Below, in pieces: positions 8,542-18,967 of a stretch of DNA of 45,312 bases (the first letter of the stretch is position 1; each line of letters begins with the position of its first letter). A program made the position numbers and the translations under genes. This DNA is from Microcaldota archaeon. Lineage in GTDB: Archaea > Micrarchaeota > Micrarchaeia > Micrarchaeales > CABMGC01. A model generated the notes under the pieces. The model searched no databases. It saw only the letters and a list, made by a program, of their open reading frames with translations, and was not told the DNA's origin. The DNA lies in NCBI GenBank assembly GCA_021812185.1, contig JAKAON010000003.1, positions 1 to 45,312 on the forward strand. Direction: 5' to 3'.

Positions 8542-9896
8542 CTTTCTGATTTGCGCACGCGCGGGCCTTGTGGGGAATCTTCCACTGTAAATCCTAATGA
8601 TTTTATCTTGGCTCTTAATTTATCTGCGCCTTCCCAATCATTTGTGCGCCTTGCTCCTTCTCTTTTATCAACTAGTTGTTTTATTTCAACTGGGATATCT
8701 GAAGCTTCATGCTCCAAAACATCGAATATGGAATTGAACTCGAGAAGGAAATTTCTTGAATGCATACCTGGACCCCCATTTGCATTTTGTTCCCTTATGT
8801 GATCGAAGAGTGCGGCAAGGGCATTTGGCGTATTGAAATCGTCATCTATAGATAAGAAAAACTGTTTGCGTAATTTTTCAACTGCGATCTTTTCATTTGG
8901 ATCGTCGCGGGTTTTGCTTGAATTATAAAAGAATTCATTTATACGTTTTAGGGAGTTGGAAGCCTGTTCCAGCGAGTTATCTGAATAGTCGATAGATGAA
9001 CGGTAGTGGGAGCTGAGGAAGAAGTACCTCAAAACTTTGTAATCATAAACAGCAAGCGCTTCCTGTATTGTCTTGAAGTTGCCTTTACTCTTCGACATTT
9101 TCTCAGAGTTTATATTGAGAAAGCCGGAGTGCATCCAATATTTGACAAAAGGTGTTTTGCCGGAAGCCGCTTCCATTTGGGCTATTTCGGCTTCGTGGTG
9201 TGGAAAGATGAGGTCAAATCCACCAGCGTGTATATCATATTGCTGACCGAACTCAGACTCTGTTATTGCAGTATCTTCTATGTGCCATCCAGGCCTGCCA
9301 GGGCCTAATTCAGTATCCCAAAATGGCTCTTTGTCTTTCTTGAATTTCCAAAGGCAGAAATCATTCCAGCCCTTCTTTTCTGATGATTCGTCTATTCGGG
9401 ATATTGCATCCTCCTTCTTGATTTCCACCCTTCCGGAGAGCTTGCCATAATCCTTGAATTTTGATACTTCGAAGTATATTCCATCGCTTATCTTGTATGC
9501 GAATCCCTTTTCTATAAGCGTTTTTATCTGTTTCACTATTTGGGGTATGTAGTCGGTTGCCCTTGCATATTTAGTTACGGAGTTGATATGGAGGGATGCC
9601 ATGCTTTCTAAGTATACCTTCTCGAATTTCTGTGAAAGCTCGCGCCATTCTACATTGCCCTGCTCTGCGCGCCTGATTATTTTGTCGTCTATGTCTGTAA
9701 TATTCTGCAGGTAGTATACTTCGTAACCTAGATGGCGCAAATAGCGTACGATAAGATCAAATTGAGTATATGTTTTTGCGTGCCCAAGATGGGGCGAATC
9801 GTATACAGTTATGCCGCATGCAAAGAAGTTTACTTTATTTCCAGATATTGGTCTAAACTCTTCCTTTTTCCTTGATATTGTATTGTATATTTGCAC
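8538..9896 (-). CDS. cysS: Cysteinyl-tRNA synthetase
   Basis: 452 aa; HIGH-type motif SPHLGHAKTYTQFD, GRPGWHIEDTA, IHAGGFDLIFPHHEAEIAQ, KMSKSKGNF. Confidence 0.98.
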   Translation of the reverse strand: MQIYNTISRKKEEFRPISGNKVNFFACGITVYDSPHLGHAKTYTQFDLIVRYLRHLGYEVYYLQNITDIDDKIIRRAEQGNVEWRELSQKFEKVYLESMASLHINSVTKYARATDYIPQIVKQIKTLIEKGFAYKISDGIYFEVSKFKDYGKLSGRVEIKKEDAISRIDESSEKKGWNDFCLWKFKKDKEPFWDTELGPGRPGWHIEDTAITESEFGQQYDIHAGGFDLIFPHHEAEIAQMEAASGKTPFVKYWMHSGFLNINSEKMSKSKGNFKTIQEALAVYDYKVLRYFFLSSHYRSSIDYSDNSLEQASNSLKRINEFFYNSSKTRDDPNEKIAVEKLRKQFFLSIDDDFNTPNALAALFDHIREQNANGGPGMHSRNFLLEFNSIFDVLEHEASDIPVEIKQLVDKREGARRTNDWEGADKLRAKIKSLGFTVEDSPQGPRVRKSES

Positions 9897-9911
9897 GCGA
9901 CCACGTTTGCG

Positions 9912-10685
9912 CTACTGATTGAGGGTAGCATTTACCACTACCCCTTGAGTCGTAGAAGGTGTGCTGCCTTGGTAAAAGTTGCTCACTGCTATATACTGCA
10001 GTCTGTTCTGCAGCGACCCTAGTACACCTGAAACGACTCTAACACTTATGTTTTGGCAAAGGTAAGATGCTATAGGGATGCTTACATTTTCGAAAATACT
10101 GGATTGGTTTTGATTTGAGTTAATATACGTATTGAATTGGTAAGAGGCGTATACGGTGTTTTTGTGAATTATTTCTACATACAATTGCTGGTTTTGTGGA
10201 GATATTATTTTGAAGTTTAGGTATGGTTCCACAGCTTGGAAGGAATCGGATGTTAGATTTCCAGGATACTTTGAGAAACCTGGTTCGTACGTGGTTGCAA
10301 AGTAACCTCCTTGCGCTCCAGTCCATGGGGATCCGTAATAGGAATTGTTTTGGTTGAGCTGAGATACATTAGCAGGCACCGAGCCGAACCCGAGGCCGGT
10401 CACATTCCACCCAAAATAGGTGCCTGTGCCAAAATTCCCATTGGTTATAGCAGCATAAGGTTGCCCAGAAAGGCAGCTTGTTGTTAATATGGATGTTGTG
10501 GAGCTCTTTGAAGTCACAGATGACGTTGCATTCGAACTTGCAGAATTTGATGGTATGGTGGTTGCTTTGGACGTCGTGGTTAGTGAGAATATAGGAGTTG
10601 GCGATTGTATTAGGTATATTAGCAGTACAACTGCGATTATAGCCATCGCAAACATCAGGATTAGTTTTATTTGATTTCCGGCCAT
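9912..10685 (-). CDS. Membrane-anchored extracellular protein with Ser/Thr-rich linker
   Basis: 257 aa; N-terminal TM helix (LILMFAMAIIAVVLLIYLI), S/T-rich stretch, then a beta-rich domain (NGNFGTGTYFGWNVTG..., carbohydrate-binding-like appearance), two-Cys pattern. Confidence 0.7.
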   Translation of the reverse strand: MAGNQIKLILMFAMAIIAVVLLIYLIQSPTPIFSLTTTSKATTIPSNSASSNATSSVTSKSSTTSILTTSCLSGQPYAAITNGNFGTGTYFGWNVTGLGFGSVPANVSQLNQNNSYYGSPWTGAQGGYFATTYEPGFSKYPGNLTSDSFQAVEPYLNFKIISPQNQQLYVEIIHKNTVYASYQFNTYINSNQNQSSIFENVSIPIASYLCQNISVRVVSGVLGSLQNRLQYIAVSNFYQGSTPSTTQGVVVNATLNQ

Positions 10686-10808
10686 GCAAAACTCTCTTTA
10701 TTTCATACGCTTTTAAAATACGCTAGATAATTAAATGAGCCATCATGAATATAAATATTTAGATTTATATCAGTCTAGTCAATAAGTATTTGTCAATTTG
10801 GTGTTTCA

Positions 10809-10922
10809 TTGGGAAGCATACCTAGAAAATGGAAGAAAAAAGGCCGCATGCGCTGGAAATGGGTAAAGAAGAAAAGGAAGAGGATAAAGAGAGCCCAGAA
10901 GAGAAGAGTAGGAGAGCTCTAA
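10809..10922 (+). CDS. rpl41e: Ribosomal protein eL41 (37 aa, not in the supplied ORF track)
   Basis: TTG GGA AGC ATA CCT AGA AAA TGG ... CTC TAA encodes [37 protein letters not shown]; the core [19 protein letters not shown] matches archaeal L41e as I remember it. Confidence 0.88.
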   Translation: MGSIPRKWKKKGRMRWKWVKKKRKRIKRAQKRRVGEL

Positions 10923-11521
10923 CTAGTTGTTAGAGTCCTTATTTTGTATCTTCCTCTCTTTTCTATTTCTTTTAGTTTCAAGAGAGTTAGCCTAGCTTTT
11001 GCCTCTGATGCATAGCCTGAGAGGAATTTGCTAAATTGGGCACTTGATATAGCTCGCTTCATGAGCAATAGGTCCATAGCCTTCTCTTCCAAGCTTATAG
11101 TTACCTCTGAAAGGCCAAAGTCTATAGCAAAGACGTCATTCCCGCACAGCATTATGTTGGCAGGAGTAAAATCGCCATGTACGATGTTGATATTGTGCAA
11201 TTTTGCTAACAACGAACCGGATTTTGATAGAGTGCGCGCTGTTATTTTGGCGTCTTTCATCAATTTGCCGTTTATCATTTCCATGCATATTGTGAACTTG
11301 CTTACTGCAACCAGTTTCGGGACCATTATTCCCGCAGCAGTTGCCTTGACCATTATTTTGGCCTCTCTTTTTGTTCTAGATTTCCTTATTTTCTGGTCCA
11401 GATTCTGTATTCTATAACTTTTAGGCTCTCTTACCTTGAATAGAAGCTTTTTACCTAGAATTTGGTGTGAATATATTTTTGCTTCTGCTCCTTCGCTAAA
11501 TAGTTGCATTTTATCACTCAA
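10919..11521 (-). CDS. bud32: KEOPS complex kinase Bud32
   Basis: 200 aa; [13 protein letters not shown]-type [46 protein letters not shown]-terminal basic tail RGRYKIR. Confidence 0.95.
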   Translation of the reverse strand: MSDKMQLFSEGAEAKIYSHQILGKKLLFKVREPKSYRIQNLDQKIRKSRTKREAKIMVKATAAGIMVPKLVAVSKFTICMEMINGKLMKDAKITARTLSKSGSLLAKLHNINIVHGDFTPANIMLCGNDVFAIDFGLSEVTISLEEKAMDLLLMKRAISSAQFSKFLSGYASEAKARLTLLKLKEIEKRGRYKIRTLTTS

Positions 11522-12492
11522 TATACTACAGCCAAATCTGTCCTAAACTTCTGATCGATTGTGCATTTTGATAATTTCGTGTCGTGACCTTTAGAAAGCT
11601 CTCGTTCACCGACAAATGCGATCATTGCGCCGTTGTCGGCATTGTACTGATCAGGCGCGTATCCGAATTTTGCCTTATGCTCTTTTGCTACGCTTCCAAG
11701 CATATCTTTCAGCATGGAACTCTGTGCTACCCCGCCGCATACGCACAGTTCGCTGCTGTTTGTCATAAGCAACGCCCGTTCAGTAGCTTCGCATATCATG
11801 GAAAAGGCATTCTCTTGTATGGAAAAGCATAAGTCTTGTATTTTTTCTTTTCCTATGAGCGAAGTAGCCTTAGTAAGGAGGCCTGTGAATGCAAAATCCA
11901 TGCCTTTGACAGTGTATGGAAGCTCTATGTACTTCCCTTCATTTGCGATTTTCGCTACTGTAGACCCCCATGCGGGATTGAGCTTTGCCGATCTTGCAAA
12001 GTTATCGAGCATGTTTCCCACTCCTATGTCAAACGTTTCGCCTAAAACGTAATATTTATTGGTTTTATTTTTTCTCATCTTTAATATCTGTGAATTTCCC
12101 CCGCTTACATACAGTACCAACGGATCTTTTTGTTTTGCAAAATGCTTTGCTATCTCTATATGGGCTATTGAATGGTTTACTGTAGTTATCTTAAGACCTA
12201 ATTCTTTTGCAATTGTCTTTGCCGCAAGTTGTCCAACCTGGAGGCATGGGCCTATCCCAGGACCTTTTGTATAGCATACACCTTCCAATTCGTCAATAGA
12301 GATATTTGCAGATAAAAGAGCTTTGGAGATAACTTCATTTACGTGATCCATATGATAATTTGCAACATCCCCTGGTATCATCCCTTTCGTGGTTATGTTG
12401 TACATTGATTTTTCGTTTGCAAGTATAACTCCGTTGTCCACTATACCTACACCGAACGTGTGCGCACTGCTCTCTATCCCGATTACTATCAT
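11518..12492 (-). CDS. kae1: tRNA N6-adenosine threonylcarbamoyltransferase Kae1
   Basis: MIVIGIESSAHTFGVGIVDN, NHSIAHIEIAKH, VSGGNSQIL, CVCGGVAQSSML; internal Met at 12492 is the natural start. Overlaps bud32 by 4 nt. Confidence 0.96.
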   Translation of the reverse strand: MIVIGIESSAHTFGVGIVDNGVILANEKSMYNITTKGMIPGDVANYHMDHVNEVISKALLSANISIDELEGVCYTKGPGIGPCLQVGQLAAKTIAKELGLKITTVNHSIAHIEIAKHFAKQKDPLVLYVSGGNSQILKMRKNKTNKYYVLGETFDIGVGNMLDNFARSAKLNPAWGSTVAKIANEGKYIELPYTVKGMDFAFTGLLTKATSLIGKEKIQDLCFSIQENAFSMICEATERALLMTNSSELCVCGGVAQSSMLKDMLGSVAKEHKAKFGYAPDQYNADNGAMIAFVGERELSKGHDTKLSKCTIDQKFRTDLAVVY

Positions 12493-12595
12493 GCTTGATG
12501 CCTTTAATAGATAACAGATTGTGATTTCACATATAAAAATAGTTCTGAATAACACCAACAAAATGTCTATTAATTTGCAGGTATATTTTTATGTG

Positions 12596-13060
12596 ATGGA
12601 GCTAAACGAATCTTCACTTATAGAAAGGGAGATAACAATACGTAATCTGAGGCTTACTAAGGAGGTATTAGAAACAAAAAGATCCATTGTTAGATGGCTT
12701 GCACTGTCCCTTGGAATAATAAATCCCGGGGAATCGAGGCTTAGTGCCGTTGCCATATTAGATGCGCTTATATATTTCCAATTCATAAAAAAATCAGATC
12801 CAAACATTGATGAACTAACTCAATATATAAACAAGAATTGGGAGGAAATAAACGAGAAGACGCTTAGATATCATTTGTTGCGAATGAAAAAGATGGGATA
12901 TGTTGAGAATAGCAAGGGTGTTTTTTCCTTAAAACCTCCGTCTATTGGAGATAAATATGATTATGAAGCTTGGTCAAAGGCTTTATTTGAAGAGGATTAT
13001 AAACAAGTATCCCGAAAGGTTGGCGAGGCTTTAAAGGAATTGAAGAATAGAACACAGTGA
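12596..13060 (+). CDS. Winged-helix domain protein (putative transcriptional regulator)
   Basis: Start at ATG 12596; LRYHLLRMKKMGYVENSKGVFSLKP is wHTH-like; followed 4 nt later by the next gene. Confidence 0.6.
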   Translation: MELNESSLIEREITIRNLRLTKEVLETKRSIVRWLALSLGIINPGESRLSAVAILDALIYFQFIKKSDPNIDELTQYINKNWEEINEKTLRYHLLRMKKMGYVENSKGVFSLKPPSIGDKYDYEAWSKALFEEDYKQVSRKVGEALKELKNRTQ

Positions 13061-13064
13061 TCGA

Positions 13065-14708
13065 ATGGAAAAAGTTGATTATCTAATAGGTTTAATTGCA
13101 ATAATAGTCATAGCTGCAGGAATATATTTCGGAGTGTTTTATTCATCCCCGATGAGCGTGCAGGTTCGATTCCTCAATGGCACAAACATCAGTCGCAGCG
13201 TATATCCTTACCAAAATGTTGCTTTGCCTATAGCAATTACCAATACGGGAAGCGGGAGCATAACCAGCATGAATGTTGAGATAGATGTAAACGGACAGTT
13301 ATCTAGCTATTATAAAGTTACATTGCCCCAATCCAAAGAAGCTGTTTTGAACTACAACTTTACACCGACATACCCAGGGTATTATAATATCACTGCCACT
13401 GTGGATCCAGGACATCTTTACAATATAGTCAATAGGCAGAATGCACAAAAGACGTTTGATGTTTATGTTGCAGTTCCGGGAAAGGACCAACCTTACACCA
13501 TTTTGCCTAAAGGCAACTATACTGCAAGAGGAGCAATATATGCAACTGCGATAGGTATGGATTTTGCTGGATATTTGATGAACAATTATAGCATAAGCTT
13601 GGATAAATCAAACCAGTTTACTGGTTTTGATAAAATATTCATACCACTTTTCAACGTAGCTAATAATTACATAAAATCCGTCTCGGTAGAATACGCAAAC
13701 TATTCAAACGGATCTTATGCATATTCTGTGTGGTTCAACAGCTACTTGTCAGATAACATAATAAATACCGCATTACAAGGATACCAGGCAGGCCATAAGA
13801 ACTCAGTTAAGATTAGTTATGAAATGATGGATGGATCCAATGTAACAGTGGCCGATTTTGGCAACGAATCCACATTGTGCAGTTGGTATGCGGATGGGTG
13901 GATGAAGAACCTGATGTACCACGGAAAATTGGGATGCTATGGAGTGCTTCTTAATGAGACACCTAACGGAACATCAGCGATAAACCAGTACCATCTAAGC
14001 AATAAAGTGCTGGAGAAGGCTAACCTTACGGAAATTGCTAACTTCACTTACCAAAGCGGAAATGAATTCAGCTATGGCCAGATTTTATACGATGGGAGGG
14101 AAGTGGTGCTGCCCATCCTGTCAAACAAACCAGGAAGCGAAGTTTGCTACGGACTTATAAATTACATAAATAATACAGATTACTGCAGTTATTACGTGCC
14201 TGGAAAACAGTCGATATACAGTAATACTTCAATAATTAACACTTATCTCAACACTAAGCAGTATAACATAAGCCTCTTTGCTGTTGTGAATAGTTCGCAG
14301 GTCCTTAGCTCTCTTCCGACAAGCTTTGGAATCTTGGACGGATATAATATGTCGAATAAATCAGTAAATTTTGTTTCTGGACTTACAAACACGTGCAAAT
14401 TAGGGAATGGTATTTCATGTGATAATGTAACATTTGCAAATAGTGTCATAGGTTTTGACTTGCTTTCAAACAAAACAATGAATTTGAACGGCATATCATG
14501 CTTCCAAAATCCTCCGGGAAAGATTACGCCTTTGAACCTTACAGTGTACAAGAACACATCTGTTCACGTAAATGCGGAATGCTACAATGGTATTTCGCCG
14601 ATTGGGGGAGTTCCCCTTAATCTTGGGTTGGGATTGAATTTGAATTATACGGTAGCAAACCAAATAAGTTCGATAAAAGGCACAGCATACATAGTTGGCC
14701 TAAGTTAG
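13065..14708 (+). CDS. Membrane-anchored extracellular protein with a CARDB/Ig-like N-terminal domain
   Basis: 547 aa; N-terminal TM (LIGLIAIIVIAAGIYFGVFY), SVYPYQNVALPIAITNTGSGSITSMNVEIDVNG, many N-x-S/T sequons, scattered Cys. Confidence 0.7.
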   Translation: MEKVDYLIGLIAIIVIAAGIYFGVFYSSPMSVQVRFLNGTNISRSVYPYQNVALPIAITNTGSGSITSMNVEIDVNGQLSSYYKVTLPQSKEAVLNYNFTPTYPGYYNITATVDPGHLYNIVNRQNAQKTFDVYVAVPGKDQPYTILPKGNYTARGAIYATAIGMDFAGYLMNNYSISLDKSNQFTGFDKIFIPLFNVANNYIKSVSVEYANYSNGSYAYSVWFNSYLSDNIINTALQGYQAGHKNSVKISYEMMDGSNVTVADFGNESTLCSWYADGWMKNLMYHGKLGCYGVLLNETPNGTSAINQYHLSNKVLEKANLTEIANFTYQSGNEFSYGQILYDGREVVLPILSNKPGSEVCYGLINYINNTDYCSYYVPGKQSIYSNTSIINTYLNTKQYNISLFAVVNSSQVLSSLPTSFGILDGYNMSNKSVNFVSGLTNTCKLGNGISCDNVTFANSVIGFDLLSNKTMNLNGISCFQNPPGKITPLNLTVYKNTSVHVNAECYNGISPIGGVPLNLGLGLNLNYTVANQISSIKGTAYIVGLS

Positions 14709-14712
14709 CCAA

Positions 14713-17493
14713 GTGGTTTGGTTGGATAAGACATACCGTCTATTTTTAGAGATGTACACTGAGTTTACATCAATACAAAAAGTGGCAATACCGATAATCG
14801 AAAGCGGAGAGAACTGCCTGATAATAGCACCGACAGGAGGAGGTAAGACGGAAGCGGCGCTTCTTCCCATACTAAACAAATTATCAAAAGGGCAGAAGAA
14901 TGGCATACGCGCGATATATATCACCCCTTTAAGGGCCTTGAATAGAGACCTGATAAAAAGGCTTGAGAGGATATGCGGAGATATAGACGTTAGCATATCA
15001 GTGAGGCATGGCGATACTAAACAAACTGAAAGGAGAAAGCAGGCTATCAATCCACCGCAAGTATTGATAACTACTCCAGAGAGCATGCAAAGCATCTTGA
15101 TAAATAAGAGCCTTAGAGCTTCATTGAAAAATATACAGGCAGTGATAGTAGATGAACTTCATGAGCTTTACCATAATAAGAGAGGTGCGCAGCTCGCCGT
15201 TGCTTTGGAAAGGCTTGTAGAGCATGCTGGAGAATTTCAGAGGATAGGCATAAGTGCTACTGTTAGCAACCCAGAAGCTACTGCAGGGTTTTTGTTTTCG
15301 GAAAGAAAAAGAAAGATAGCAGACGTTTCTGAGCTTAAAAAGTTGGATATACATATAATATCTCCGAAGAACCCTAAGAGAGAGCATATTGAATTACAGA
15401 ATGCTTTTGACTTGAATAAAAAATCGATAGCAAGAATAGAATCCATAGCAGATATTGTAAGACATGGTCATTCGACATTGATATTCGCAAATACGCGCCA
15501 GATAGTAGAATCGCTTGGTAACAAGCTGATATATTTCGACAACTATGAGCATTTTGGACCCATAGCAGTACATCATGGGTCATTGAATCAAGAGGAAAGA
15601 GTTTCTGTAGAGAATAAATTCAAGGAAGGCGAGATAAAAAGCATAATAGCTACGAGCTCTCTAGAGCTCGGAATAGATATAGGGAGTATAGACCAGGTTA
15701 TACAATATAATTCCCCTAGGCAGGCAACAAGGCTTGTGCAGCGAATAGGAAGGTCCGGGCATAAAGAGGGAAGGGCAGCAAGTGGAACAATAATTGTAGG
15801 CAGTGCACTTGATGCGCTGGAAGCCATTGCCATATCGGAATCTGCGGCTAAAGGATTATACGAACCTCAAGAAATAGAAGAAAAGCCCTACGATGTAATG
15901 ATAAATCAAATATGCAGCATGATAATAGAATACGGGACATTGAGCATAGATACTGTTTTTAGGGTTTTGAAAAGGTCTTACACATACAGAAATATGTCTA
16001 TGGAAGAGTTAGAAAGAATAGTGCTCTTTGGCAAGGACCAGCACATATTGAATGAAAAAGACAGGTCGCTAAAAATCGGATCACGCACTTTGAAGTATTA
16101 TTATAATAATATAAGTCTGATAGCAGATAAAAATTACTTTAAAGTGAAGAATACAGTTACTAATAGGGTAATATCCAATCTCGACGAGAATTTTGTTTCT
16201 AATTATATTGATATAGGTACGGTGTTTATAACAAAAGGCCTGCAATGGCGTGCTATAAGCATAGAAGAAGACGTGATATATGTAGAGCCTAGTTTAGAAC
16301 TTGAAGCAGCCATACCAGATTGGGAAGGGGAGGATATACCTGTTTCTTTCGACATAGCCCAAGCGGCTTTTGATATATTCAGCAGCGGCAAGTATAGCAA
16401 TTCCACAGGTTATGCAGACATGGATACGATAGACTCCCTAAACGAGATGATGGCGAGCCAAAGTAAGTTTAGAATGCCCCAAAGAGATATTCTTCTGATC
16501 GAGGAGCAGGATAATTATATAGTGATATTTGCGCCTTTCGGTAAAAAAGCAAATGAAGCACTTAGTAAAATTATATTATCAGTAGTGATATCTTCTACAA
16601 ATCAAGAATATCTTTTAAGAGCCACGCCTTATGCAATAATAATAGAATTGGGATATACCAATAAGAGATTGGATATACTTTCGATCATCAAGAGTTTGGA
16701 AAAAGTAGATGTGGCTAATTTCGTTAGTAACAGCGTATCATTGCGAAATTCGGAAGTTTTTAGATATAGGTTCTTGCAAATATCGAAAGCTTTCGGCGTG
16801 CTTGAAAAGAAGGCAGTAACTACTAAAAGCGTCTCGACAAGACTTGTTGATTTTTACAAAGATTCTCCGATATTTGATGAGACAGTCAGGGACCTTTTGA
16901 AGAATTATCTTGATTTTAATAAAGCTGCGGAAATTATAGGCAAGATTAAGAAAAATACTTTGAAAATTGGTGTTGTTTACTCTGATTGTTCGCCGTTTGC
17001 AGATGAATTGCTAAGATCGGCGTATAAATATAGGGAGCTGTTTGCGCCGATAGGCGAGAATAGCGAGGAGGTAGATCAGTTTCTGGACGGGATAATGAAG
17101 AAAAATGTTGACATTTATTGCACTTTTTGCAGTTACAGGAAAAGATACCGCCTTTCTGATTTTGAACCTAATGCACCCATAAAGTGCGAAAATTGCAAAA
17201 GCAGGATGGTTACCATTTTGAAGGATAAATACGAAGATGTCTTAAGGAAAAACAGCGAGGGCAAGAGATTAACTAAAGTTGAAGTAAATACATACAGGGA
17301 GATATTGAAAATAGTTGGATTGATAGAGGCATATGGACCTAGGGCCATCATAGCATTATCCTCATACGGAGTAGGTCCAGAAACGGCATCCAGGTTGCTT
17401 AGGATGCTAAGAACTGATGAAAGGGCGTTCGTTGTTGATATCATAAATGCGCAGAAAAATTTCGTGAAATACAAAAGATTCTGGAAAAGTTGA
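14713..17493 (+). CDS. lhr: Lhr-family superfamily 2 DEAD/DEAH-type helicase
   Basis: 926 aa; APTGGGKTEAALLPIL, TPLRALNRDL, VDELHEL, GISATVSNPEA, IATSSLELGIDIGSID, QRIGRSGH; Cys cluster YCTFCSYRKR...KCENCKSRM near the C-terminus. Confidence 0.93.
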   Translation: MVWLDKTYRLFLEMYTEFTSIQKVAIPIIESGENCLIIAPTGGGKTEAALLPILNKLSKGQKNGIRAIYITPLRALNRDLIKRLERICGDIDVSISVRHGDTKQTERRKQAINPPQVLITTPESMQSILINKSLRASLKNIQAVIVDELHELYHNKRGAQLAVALERLVEHAGEFQRIGISATVSNPEATAGFLFSERKRKIADVSELKKLDIHIISPKNPKREHIELQNAFDLNKKSIARIESIADIVRHGHSTLIFANTRQIVESLGNKLIYFDNYEHFGPIAVHHGSLNQEERVSVENKFKEGEIKSIIATSSLELGIDIGSIDQVIQYNSPRQATRLVQRIGRSGHKEGRAASGTIIVGSALDALEAIAISESAAKGLYEPQEIEEKPYDVMINQICSMIIEYGTLSIDTVFRVLKRSYTYRNMSMEELERIVLFGKDQHILNEKDRSLKIGSRTLKYYYNNISLIADKNYFKVKNTVTNRVISNLDENFVSNYIDIGTVFITKGLQWRAISIEEDVIYVEPSLELEAAIPDWEGEDIPVSFDIAQAAFDIFSSGKYSNSTGYADMDTIDSLNEMMASQSKFRMPQRDILLIEEQDNYIVIFAPFGKKANEALSKIILSVVISSTNQEYLLRATPYAIIIELGYTNKRLDILSIIKSLEKVDVANFVSNSVSLRNSEVFRYRFLQISKAFGVLEKKAVTTKSVSTRLVDFYKDSPIFDETVRDLLKNYLDFNKAAEIIGKIKKNTLKIGVVYSDCSPFADELLRSAYKYRELFAPIGENSEEVDQFLDGIMKKNVDIYCTFCSYRKRYRLSDFEPNAPIKCENCKSRMVTILKDKYEDVLRKNSEGKRLTKVEVNTYREILKIVGLIEAYGPRAIIALSSYGVGPETASRLLRMLRTDERAFVVDIINAQKNFVKYKRFWKS

Positions 17494-17573
17494 ATTACTT
17501 TTCGTATGATTGTTTTTACAGCTTGTAGAATAGATTTAAAAAATAGTAGAGTTTCATTAGTTATGGGGGTTAA

Positions 17574-18845
17574 TTGACAGAACGAGTCCAGGGGATCAAT
17601 ACACGCGTAGAAATACTTGAGAATGGGTTAACTGTAGCTTTAATACACGACCCGTTATCGAAAGTTGTTGCGACTTGCATAGGGATCAAGTACGGTTCGG
17701 TATACGAACCGTCTGATAAAAATGGGATTGCACATAGGCTCGAGCATTTGCTTTTTAAAGGAACTCCGGAGAGGACTGATTTTGAGATATGGAAAACGCT
17801 TAGGAAGTATGGAATAAATGATGATGCAGAGACAGGCATGGAGGACACCAGATATTACTTTGATACGGAAAGAATGTATTTCTCTAAAACATTTTCGGTA
17901 CTTTCAGACATGATAAGGAATGCGTCCATTCCAGAAGATGCGGTAGCAGCTGAGGAAAGAGTGGTAGATATAGAGAAGTTAACCTGGGAACAGAGGATTG
18001 GAGACACTGCCAGTGAACAACTATTGGATATCATGTTTGAAGGAACGCCGATAAAAACAGTTATAGGTACTGAGGAAAGCTTAGGCAGCATCACCAGGAA
18101 TGATCTTGTAGAGGCTTATAAAAATTATTACACTCCAGATAATTCCATAGTTATAGTATGCGGACCTCTGAGGCAAAGTGACGCACTTAGAGTTGTGAAG
18201 AATAATTTAGGTGATTGGACAGGAACCGCAAACACTGCTAATGTTACTCCAATATTTAACATACAACGAGAGAATAGGGAGTTTGTTGTAAATAGCGCTG
18301 ATGCGAAGATGCCTATGTTTAGAATAGGGTTTGAAACATTACCAGTATCGCTTTCTAAGAGTAAAAAAGAACATATGGCCTTGGAGATACTCAAAAATGA
18401 GATTATGTTCAGAATCCAGGATAACCTAAGGCTTGGAGATAATAATGGAATGGTTTATCACCCAGTTGTAGAGAATATGTATGGAAAATACTTTGGCTTG
18501 TTTTCAATAGCTTTAGATACGCATCCAAAAGCAGAGTTGGAAAAAGTTAGGGAACTCCTATTCAAGGAAATACGAAGGACATTTGAAGGAAAGATAAAGA
18601 AGAGTGAGTTAGTAGAGGCTAGGGACTGGCTTACTGTTAGAAAATATCTCAGGCAAGAAAATGATCACCCTATAGATATCGTTTACAATAGCTGCAATCA
18701 TTATATCGCAACAGGATCTCCAAGGTACACCGAGGAATTCGTAAAAGGAGTTAAAAATATTTCTCCAGAGTATATGATGGATGTGGCTTATAGATTCCTT
18801 AATCCAGATAAGGCAGTTACATTGACCATATTACCGGTAAAGTAG
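17574..18845 (+). CDS. M16-family zinc peptidase (pitrilysin/MPP-like)
   Basis: 423 aa; HxxEH motif IAHRLEHLLFKGT, downstream EERVVDIE, NYYTPDNSIVIVCG; TTG start with upstream GGGGG. Confidence 0.9.
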   Translation: MTERVQGINTRVEILENGLTVALIHDPLSKVVATCIGIKYGSVYEPSDKNGIAHRLEHLLFKGTPERTDFEIWKTLRKYGINDDAETGMEDTRYYFDTERMYFSKTFSVLSDMIRNASIPEDAVAAEERVVDIEKLTWEQRIGDTASEQLLDIMFEGTPIKTVIGTEESLGSITRNDLVEAYKNYYTPDNSIVIVCGPLRQSDALRVVKNNLGDWTGTANTANVTPIFNIQRENREFVVNSADAKMPMFRIGFETLPVSLSKSKKEHMALEILKNEIMFRIQDNLRLGDNNGMVYHPVVENMYGKYFGLFSIALDTHPKAELEKVRELLFKEIRRTFEGKIKKSELVEARDWLTVRKYLRQENDHPIDIVYNSCNHYIATGSPRYTEEFVKGVKNISPEYMMDVAYRFLNPDKAVTLTILPVK

Positions 18846-18892
18846 CGTTTAGTTATATTTTGATATTTCTGATTTTACTGTTTTGTTTTGAG

Positions 18893-18967
18893 CGGGCCCG
18901 GTGGGATTTGAACCCACGACCTACTGGTTAAGAGCCAGTCACTCTGACCAAACTGAGTTACGAGCCC
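18893..18967 (-). tRNA. tRNA-Lys (anticodon CUU)
   Basis: GGGCTCG-TA-ACTC..GAGT-G-ACTGG-CTCTTAA-CCAGT-AGGTC-GTGGG-TTCAAAT-CCCAC-CGGGCCC-G; full cloverleaf, no intron. Confidence 0.97.
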
